Part shown: positions 22,902 through 27,686 of the stretch, in pieces | Numbering within the stretch: the stretch's first letter is position 1 | Layout: each line of letters starts with the position of its first letter | Assembly: GCA_964600075.1 (NCBI GenBank) | Contig: CAZRIE010000057.1 | Span: 1-27,686, forward strand | DNA length: 27,686 nucleotides | From: CAZRIE01 sp964600075 | Lineage (GTDB): Bacteria > Bacteroidota > Bacteroidia > Flavobacteriales > Flavobacteriaceae | Direction of reading: 5' to 3' | The notes under the pieces: generated by a model | Database searches by the model: none | What the model was told of the DNA's origin: nothing | What the model saw: only the letters and a program-made list of their open reading frames with translations | Made by a program: the position numbers and the translations under genes

Positions 22902-23931
22902 TCTTGTATTGATGGCTGTAGTTTTTTTCCAATTCGTCAATTCGATTTAAAATCTTCGGTAAATTTTTGAAATACACATAAGATTTATTGTAGTCGCCAT
23001 AGTTCAAAGCTGGCGATCCCTGAAGAACCTCATTGTTTCTTACGTTTCTTCCAATTCCAGACTGTGCCTGTATACGCACATTGTCTCCAATCGTAATATG
23101 GCCTACGATACCAACTTGACCACCTATCATGCATTTTTTTCCTATTTTGGTAGAGCCGGCAATACCGGTTTGGGCTGCAATTACTGTGTGTTCACCTATT
23201 TCAACATTGTGGGCGATTTGTATTTGATTATCGAGCTTCACGCCCTTTCTAAGTATTGTCGAGCCAAGAGTAGCCCTATCTATGGTAGTACCCGCACCTA
23301 CATCAACATTGTCTTCTAGAATAACATTACCGGTCTGCGGTATTTTTTTAAACTCTCCTTCTTTAGTCGGACTGAACCCAAAACCATCGGCACCTATAAC
23401 CGCTCCACTATGAATAACACAGTTATTGCCAATTATGGATTCTGAATATATTTTAGCACCTGCAAAAATAGTAACATTATCGCCAATAGAAACGTTGTCG
23501 CCTACATACGCGTTCGGATAAATCTTTACCATGCTTCCGATGGTCACATTATTGCCCAAATACGAAAATGCCCCGAGATAAAAATCCGTTCCAAAAGAGA
23601 CACTTTCCGATAGAAAAACCGGACTCTCAACACCAACCTTATTGTTCTTGACTTGGTTGTAAAATTCAAGAATTTTAGAAAATGCTTCATAAGCGTCTTC
23701 AACCTTAATCAAGGTCGTTTTAAGGTCTTGTTCAGGTCTAAAATCCTTATTTACAATTGTTATGGAAGCTTTAGTTGAATAGATATATGGAGTGTACTTT
23801 GGGTTAGCAAGAAATGTAAGAGACCCTCTTTCCCCTTCTTCTATTTTACTCAATTTATGAACGGCTATTTCAGGGTCTCCCTCTACATCACCTTCTAAAA
23901 TACCCGCAATCTGACCTGCCGTGAATACCAT
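22882..23931 (-). CDS. lpxD: UDP-3-O-acylglucosamine N-acyltransferase
   Basis: The third step of lipid A synthesis, adding a 3-hydroxyacyl chain to the 2-amino group after LpxC. The 349 residues are normal for LpxD: an N-terminal substrate domain (1-100, MVFTAGQIAGILEGDVEG, ANPKYTPYIYST), hexapeptide beta-helix (about 105-310), GADGFGF, DNVDVGAGTTIDRATLG, and catalytic His241 in QIAHNVEIG. The C-terminal helix (KNLPKILNRIDELEKNY) is present. The open frame extends to 24102, but that extra part has no family similarity, so ATG 23931 is chosen. It overlaps lpxC-fabZ by 20 bp. Confidence 0.96.
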   Translation of the reverse strand: MVFTAGQIAGILEGDVEGDPEIAVHKLSKIEEGERGSLTFLANPKYTPYIYSTKASITIVNKDFRPEQDLKTTLIKVEDAYEAFSKILEFYNQVKNNKVGVESPVFLSESVSFGTDFYLGAFSYLGNNVTIGSMVKIYPNAYVGDNVSIGDNVTIFAGAKIYSESIIGNNCVIHSGAVIGADGFGFSPTKEGEFKKIPQTGNVILEDNVDVGAGTTIDRATLGSTILRKGVKLDNQIQIAHNVEIGEHTVIAAQTGIAGSTKIGKKCMIGGQVGIVGHITIGDNVRIQAQSGIGRNVRNNEVLQGSPALNYGDYNKSYVYFKNLPKILNRIDELEKNYSHQYKNETENH

Positions 23932-24150
23932 GTGCACAAAAGTATGAAAAATTGTCAAACAGAAGATGTTGTTAAATTGTTTGGTGTATAGAGTTTGTAA
24001 ATACAGTTTTAAGTATCTGTCGTTTTGGGTTTTGTGAAAATAAAATGGAAAAAGTAAAGAGTTAAATTTATACTTGTGGAAGTTTAGTTGTTGGCCAAAC
24101 AAAGAGAGATAACACTCACGGGTTAGCGAATAACATTGCGATTAACCCAT

Positions 24151-25401
24151 TTAACGTGCGCTTGGAGCTAAACTTAAATTTTCTTTTGGATAACAGATAT
24201 AATATTTAACAACGGTTTTAGAAAGTGCTTTCAAATTCAACTGATCCGATGCCTTTGCCACGTCTATAAGTTTGCCATTCTTTTTTAATATATTGATATT
24301 CTGATGATGCGAATCGTAGGCTCTGTTCTCAATTTCACCGGTAAAAACGAAATAGGACGTCTCATAATCCGACAGTCCATTTTTTGTCCTAAACTCGTTG
24401 AAATACTTTTCGAATGTTTTATTCTCAATAGGTTTGTTCTTAAGTTTGACCTTTAACAAGCGTCTATTAACCAGCATATTGCAGAGATTTGACAACACAA
24501 AATCAGAATGATTTTTCCAAGTTTTGATAGCCGCCCAAACGTCGACATCATCAAGTTTTGCGAAAGTGTCCAAAATAATACCATCGAAATCTTTCCTTTT
24601 GATACTAGTTTGCATAAAAAACCTTAGTGGTTCACTGCAGGCCACTACCTGCTGTTCAGCTAAAATTTCTTTAGCTCGTTTTAAAACACGTATCAGTAGC
24701 TGTTCGGCTACGATTCCCGTTTTATGAAGATATACCTGCCAATACATAAATCGCCTGGCCATCAAGAATTTTTCGACCGAATAGATTCCTTTCTCTTCGA
24801 CTACGAGCTGACCTTTGACAACGTTTAGCATTGTTATTAGGCGCTCGGCGTTAATGTTACCTTCGGCTACACCGGTATAAAAACTGTCCCGTTTCAAATA
24901 ATCCAACCGATCCATATCTAATTGGCTTGATACCAATTGATTTAAAAAGCCTTTCTCATATTCTCCACGAAAGATTGAAATGGCAAGCGTTAAACTTCCG
25001 TTAAAGGTTTTGTTTAGAGACTGCATGAATTGAAGTGAAATATATTCGTGATCAGTACTTTCTACAATGCTGTGCTCCATGGCATGGGAGAACGGACCGT
25101 GACCTATATCATGTAACAAAATGGCACAATACAATCCATTTTCCTCCTCATACGTTATCTCAACTCCCTTAAAACGAAGTACTTGTATTGCTTTCTGCAT
25201 AAGATGCATGCTGCCAAGCGCGTGATGAAAACGCGTATGATGTGCACCAGGATACACTAAGTAAGAAAGTCCCATTTGCGAAATTCTACGCAACCTTTGA
25301 AAATACGGGTGCGCAATCAAGTCAAAAATCAGGGGATTGGGAATTGTAATAAATCCGTAAATTGGATCATTAAAGATTTTAAGTTTTTTTGAGGTTCCCA
25401 A
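24151..25401 (-). CDS. HD-domain phosphohydrolase (dNTPase-like)
   Basis: A metal-dependent phosphohydrolase of 416 residues in the HD superfamily, close to dGTPase/SAMHD1-like proteins. It starts KIFNDPIYGFITIP, then has FQRLRRISQMG, HHTRFHHALGSMHL (His59/60), the HD pair at 97-98 in LLHDIGHGPFSHAMEH, and QLDMDRLDYLKRDSFYTGV with the fourth metal ligand Asp. This order is that of nucleotide triphosphohydrolases of the YwfO/SAMHD1 type; the substrate is probably a (d)NTP but is not proven. The start is TTG, since no ATG lies between an in-frame upstream stop and residue 43. It is followed by 219 bp with nothing clear except a weak 6-bp inverted repeat at 24120-24148. It is divergent from porX. 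Confidence 0.9.
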   Translation of the reverse strand: MGTSKKLKIFNDPIYGFITIPNPLIFDLIAHPYFQRLRRISQMGLSYLVYPGAHHTRFHHALGSMHLMQKAIQVLRFKGVEITYEEENGLYCAILLHDIGHGPFSHAMEHSIVESTDHEYISLQFMQSLNKTFNGSLTLAISIFRGEYEKGFLNQLVSSQLDMDRLDYLKRDSFYTGVAEGNINAERLITMLNVVKGQLVVEEKGIYSVEKFLMARRFMYWQVYLHKTGIVAEQLLIRVLKRAKEILAEQQVVACSEPLRFFMQTSIKRKDFDGIILDTFAKLDDVDVWAAIKTWKNHSDFVLSNLCNMLVNRRLLKVKLKNKPIENKTFEKYFNEFRTKNGLSDYETSYFVFTGEIENRAYDSHHQNINILKKNGKLIDVAKASDQLNLKALSKTVVKYYICYPKENLSLAPSAR

Positions 25402-25430
25402 AATTGTATTGTTAGTCGTATTTTAAATAT

Positions 25431-25438
25431 CAAAGTTA
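25431..25438 (-). promoter_or_regulatory. Candidate promoter -7 element of the HD gene
   Basis: The minus strand reads TAACTTTG, matching TAnnTTTG, 29 nt before the TTG start. It is paired with the opposite promoter of porX across a 258-bp divergent region. Confidence 0.4.
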
Positions 25439-25456
25439 ACCAAAAGCATTAGCAAT

Positions 25457-25474
25457 CTAGCTCCTCGAGGCTAG
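25457..25474. promoter_or_regulatory. Imperfect palindrome between divergent promoters
   Basis: CTAG-CT-CCTCGAGG-CTAG. The CCTCGAGG core is a perfect 8-bp palindrome, flanked by CTAG on both sides, with two extra bases on one side. It lies between the candidate promoters of the HD gene and porX, the usual place for a shared operator. No regulator is known for it. Confidence 0.3.
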
Positions 25475-25485
25475 CATTTTAATAG

Positions 25486-25513
25486 TTGCCGGGTTACTGT
25501 GTTAGTATGTTTG
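25486..25513 (+). promoter_or_regulatory. Candidate promoter of porX
   Basis: TTG (25486-25488), 17 nt, then TATGTTTG (25506-25513), matching both parts of the Bacteroidota housekeeping promoter (TTG, then TAnnTTTG). It implies a 5' UTR of about 140 nt. The remaining stretch up to the gene shows no clear motif. Confidence 0.5.
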
Positions 25514-25659
25514 GGGTAGAAAATCAATTACACGTCTTTAGTATTCTTTTAATTTTCCTCCAAAGCGGATATAGTAAGAAGTAGTTACAATTGACTTTTT
25601 GATATTTATAAGAAACGAACTCAACAACTCAGTATTCAAAGTCCAATAACGAAATAAAA

Positions 25660-27201
25660 ATGAACAAAATAACTATTCTTTGGGTCGACGACGAAATCGA
25701 CTTGCTTAAACCCCATATTATTTTTTTACAGGGAAAAAATTACGATGTCATTACCTGTAAAAGTGGACAGGAAGCTTTAGAAGAACTCCAAGAATCACGC
25801 GTCGATATCGTTTTTCTTGACGAGAATATGCCTGGAATCTCGGGTCTTGAAACCCTAAACGAAATAAAGATTATCAATTCTTCGCTACCCGTGGTTATGA
25901 TTACCAAGAGTGAAGAAGAGTTTATTATGGAAGAGGCCATAGGCTCTAAAATCGCTGATTATTTGATTAAACCTGTAAATCCGAATCAGATTTTATTGTC
26001 TTTAAAAAAGAACCTTGACCACTCTAGGTTGGTCTCGGAAAAGACAACGGCAAATTACCAGCAAGAGTTTCGAAAGATTGCAATGGACCTCTCCATGGTT
26101 AACTCTGTTGACGAATGGGTTAGCCTTTATAAGAAACTTATTTACTGGGAAATGCGGTTAGAAGATATTGAAGACAGCAGTATGTTCGAAATACTTGAAT
26201 CACAAAAATCAGAAGCCAATAATCATTTCGGAAAGTTTGTAGAAAAAAATTACGTCGATTGGTTCGATGGCGACGGACCGGTAATGTCCCATACCCTCTT
26301 TAAAGAATGGATACAGCCAGAAATTAAAGACACACCAACTCTTTTGGTCGTGGTCGACAATCTTCGTTATGACCAATGGTATGCTTTTGAAGACACCGTT
26401 GGTTCTTTTTACAAAAAGACCAAGGAAAATTCGTATTTCAGTATTTTGCCTACAGCTACTCAGTACGCACGTAATGCGATATTCTCAGGACTTACGCCCT
26501 TGGATATGGAAAAAAAATATCCCGACTGGTGGAAAAATGATACCGATGAAGGTGGGAAAAATATGTTCGAAGATAAATTTCTAGACGCACAGATCAAACG
26601 ATTAGGGCTTGACCTAAAATGGGAGTACCATAAAATAAGTAGTTTAAAACAAGGGAAACACCTGTCAAACAATTTCAGGTCGCAAAAGGACAATGACCTG
26701 ACCGTTATTGTCTATAATTTTGTGGATATGCTCTCTCATTCCAAAACCGAAATGGAGGTTATCAAAGAATTGGCCAGTAACGATAAGGCTTACCGTTCAT
26801 TGACGCAGAGCTGGTTTAAAAATTCCCCGCTACTTGAAATCATTCAACAGGCCCAGCAAATGGGGATGCAACTCATTATAACAACGGATCATGGCACCAT
26901 AAATGTAAAGCAACCTTCTAAGGTTATTGGCGATAAAGAGACCAGTTCGAATCTTCGCTATAAAACTGGCCGTAGTTTGACATATGAAAAAAAGGATGTA
27001 TTGGCCGCTCAAGACCCTGCTCAGATTTATTTACCGCGTATCAACATGAGTAGTTCGTTTATTTTCGCCAAGAACGATTTGTTCTTTGCCTACCCGAATA
27101 ACTACAACCATTATGTAAGCTATTATCGAAATACCTATCAGCACGGTGGGGTTTCGTTGGAAGAGATGATTATTCCGTTTGTAGTATTGTCCCCTAAGTG
27201 A
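25660..27201 (+). CDS. porX: PorX-type response regulator with PglZ domain
   Basis: A regulator linked to type IX secretion, which exports gliding and surface proteins in Bacteroidota. The 513 residues start with a receiver domain (1-120: Asp10/Asp11, phospho-acceptor Asp54 in VFLDENMPG, Thr82, Lys104 in LIKPVNP). A helical linker follows (about 125-205), then a PglZ domain of the alkaline-phosphatase fold (about 220-513). The metal-site candidates are Asp233 (LLVVVDNLRYDQW), Thr265 (LPTATQYARN), Asp356 and His360 (NFVDMLSH), Asp410-His411 (TTDHGT) and a late His in YQHGGVSLEEMIIP. There is no DNA-binding output domain. The kinase partner PorY is not in the window. Confidence 0.92.
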   Translation: MNKITILWVDDEIDLLKPHIIFLQGKNYDVITCKSGQEALEELQESRVDIVFLDENMPGISGLETLNEIKIINSSLPVVMITKSEEEFIMEEAIGSKIADYLIKPVNPNQILLSLKKNLDHSRLVSEKTTANYQQEFRKIAMDLSMVNSVDEWVSLYKKLIYWEMRLEDIEDSSMFEILESQKSEANNHFGKFVEKNYVDWFDGDGPVMSHTLFKEWIQPEIKDTPTLLVVVDNLRYDQWYAFEDTVGSFYKKTKENSYFSILPTATQYARNAIFSGLTPLDMEKKYPDWWKNDTDEGGKNMFEDKFLDAQIKRLGLDLKWEYHKISSLKQGKHLSNNFRSQKDNDLTVIVYNFVDMLSHSKTEMEVIKELASNDKAYRSLTQSWFKNSPLLEIIQQAQQMGMQLIITTDHGTINVKQPSKVIGDKETSSNLRYKTGRSLTYEKKDVLAAQDPAQIYLPRINMSSSFIFAKNDLFFAYPNNYNHYVSYYRNTYQHGGVSLEEMIIPFVVLSPK

Positions 27202-27210
27202 TTTTTTTTT

Positions 27211-27621
27211 ATGGACGCAACATACACCGAAAATAAAATTCAAAACATTGCTAAACAACTCCTCGAGAGCTCAACTTCCAAAACTCTTTGCTTCTATGCC
27301 ACAATGGGCGCTGGGAAAACCACATTGATTAAAGCTATATTAAAAGAATTGGGCGCAACCGACTCGGGAAGCAGCCCCACTTTCGGTATCGTAAACGAAT
27401 ATCACACTTTCGAAGGAGAATTGCTCGCCTACCATTTTGATTTCTATAGATTAGAAGATGAAACCGAAGCCCTAGATCTCGGTTTGGAAGATTACCTAAA
27501 TCAAAATGTTTGGACTTTTATCGAGTGGCCCGAAAAAATATGTTCTTTTCTTCCACAGGATACTACCGACATTCATATAGAAATACTTGATCAAAGAACA
27601 AGGAGAATTACTATTTCTTGA
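27211..27621 (+). CDS. tsaE: tRNA threonylcarbamoyladenosine synthesis ATPase TsaE
   Basis: An ATPase that works with TsaB-TsaD (and TsaC product) to make t6A at position 37 of ANN-decoding tRNAs. At 136 residues it has normal length. The P-loop is ATMGAGKTTLI (Lys36, Thr37). It is followed by SSPTFGIVNEY (switch-like Thr), the family block AYHFDFYRLEDETEALDLGLEDYL, and FIEWPEKI (the conserved WPE). It starts 9 bp after porX on the same strand and is probably co-transcribed with it. No other t6A gene is in view. Confidence 0.96.
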   Translation: MDATYTENKIQNIAKQLLESSTSKTLCFYATMGAGKTTLIKAILKELGATDSGSSPTFGIVNEYHTFEGELLAYHFDFYRLEDETEALDLGLEDYLNQNVWTFIEWPEKICSFLPQDTTDIHIEILDQRTRRITIS

Positions 27622-27686
27622 TAGTATATACTGAGGTCATCTTGAGTTTTTGATATTCTTGAATTTTTTGATTGCTATGACGATAA

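Noticed and set aside
22902..22940. 13-codon N-terminal extension of LpxC-FabZ
   Set aside because: The LpxC family starts at MKQRTIKKEI; the extension only increases overlap with lpxD.
23932..24102. 57-codon N-terminal extension of LpxD
   Set aside because: The sequence is AT-rich and unlike LpxD; the family N-terminus begins at MVFTAGQIAG (23931).
24120..24148. GGGTTA/TAACCC inverted repeat just after the HD gene stop as a terminator
   Set aside because: Only a 6-bp stem with a 17-nt loop and no T run on the minus strand.
26318..27201. PglZ domain as evidence for a BREX phage-defence system
   Set aside because: The domain is fused to a response-regulator receiver domain, the PorX architecture, and no BREX genes are nearby.

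Overview
The window looks like the chromosome of a marine-type member of the Flavobacteriaceae (Bacteroidota). The signs are a PorX-type regulator with a fused PglZ domain (linked to type IX secretion), an LpxC-FabZ fusion, fused HisIE and HisB, Bacteroidota-style promoter elements (TAnnTTTG), ribosome-binding sites that are weak or absent, and several TTG starts. I see no tRNA, rRNA, CRISPR, insertion sequence or prophage.

Layout. (1) 1-4186, plus strand: an envelope-stress module of an ECF sigma factor, a one-pass membrane anti-sigma factor, an exported DUF4097-like protein, a small outer-membrane barrel-like protein and a lipoprotein with seven SGAS-type repeats. Two matching promoter-like sequences (GTGCAAC-N17-GTCT) stand before the sigma gene and before the barrel gene, which suggests an autoregulated regulon. 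(2) 4260-13909, minus strand: a complete histidine operon in the order leader-hisG-GNAT-hisD-hisC-hisB-hisH-GNAT-hisA-DinB-hisF-GNAT-hisIE. All ten activities are present, and four genes not needed for the pathway are spliced between them. Two degenerate ~136-bp palindrome-ended repeats lie in the two larger gaps. (3) 14024-18742, minus strand: a prohibitin-like protein, a von Willebrand A-type membrane protein, fabG and sucD. (4) 18891-25401, minus strand: a lipid A block of an LpxD paralogue, efp, lpxA, lpxC-fabZ, lpxD and an HD-domain phosphohydrolase. A 100-N assembly gap flanked by two identical 55-bp copies lies between efp and the LpxD paralogue. (5) 25660-27621, plus strand: porX and tsaE, divergent from the HD gene.

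The most striking signal is upstream of hisG. A 17-codon ORF encodes MKNRNTHHHFYTCSQAM, with three consecutive His codons. It is followed by a 9-bp GAAA-loop intrinsic terminator. A 9-nt segment inside the end of the leader ORF can pair with the 5' arm of that terminator and act as an antiterminator. This is the full architecture of classical ribosome-mediated his attenuation, in a phylum where it is much less discussed than in Proteobacteria.

All protein calls rest on motifs read by eye; no database search was run.
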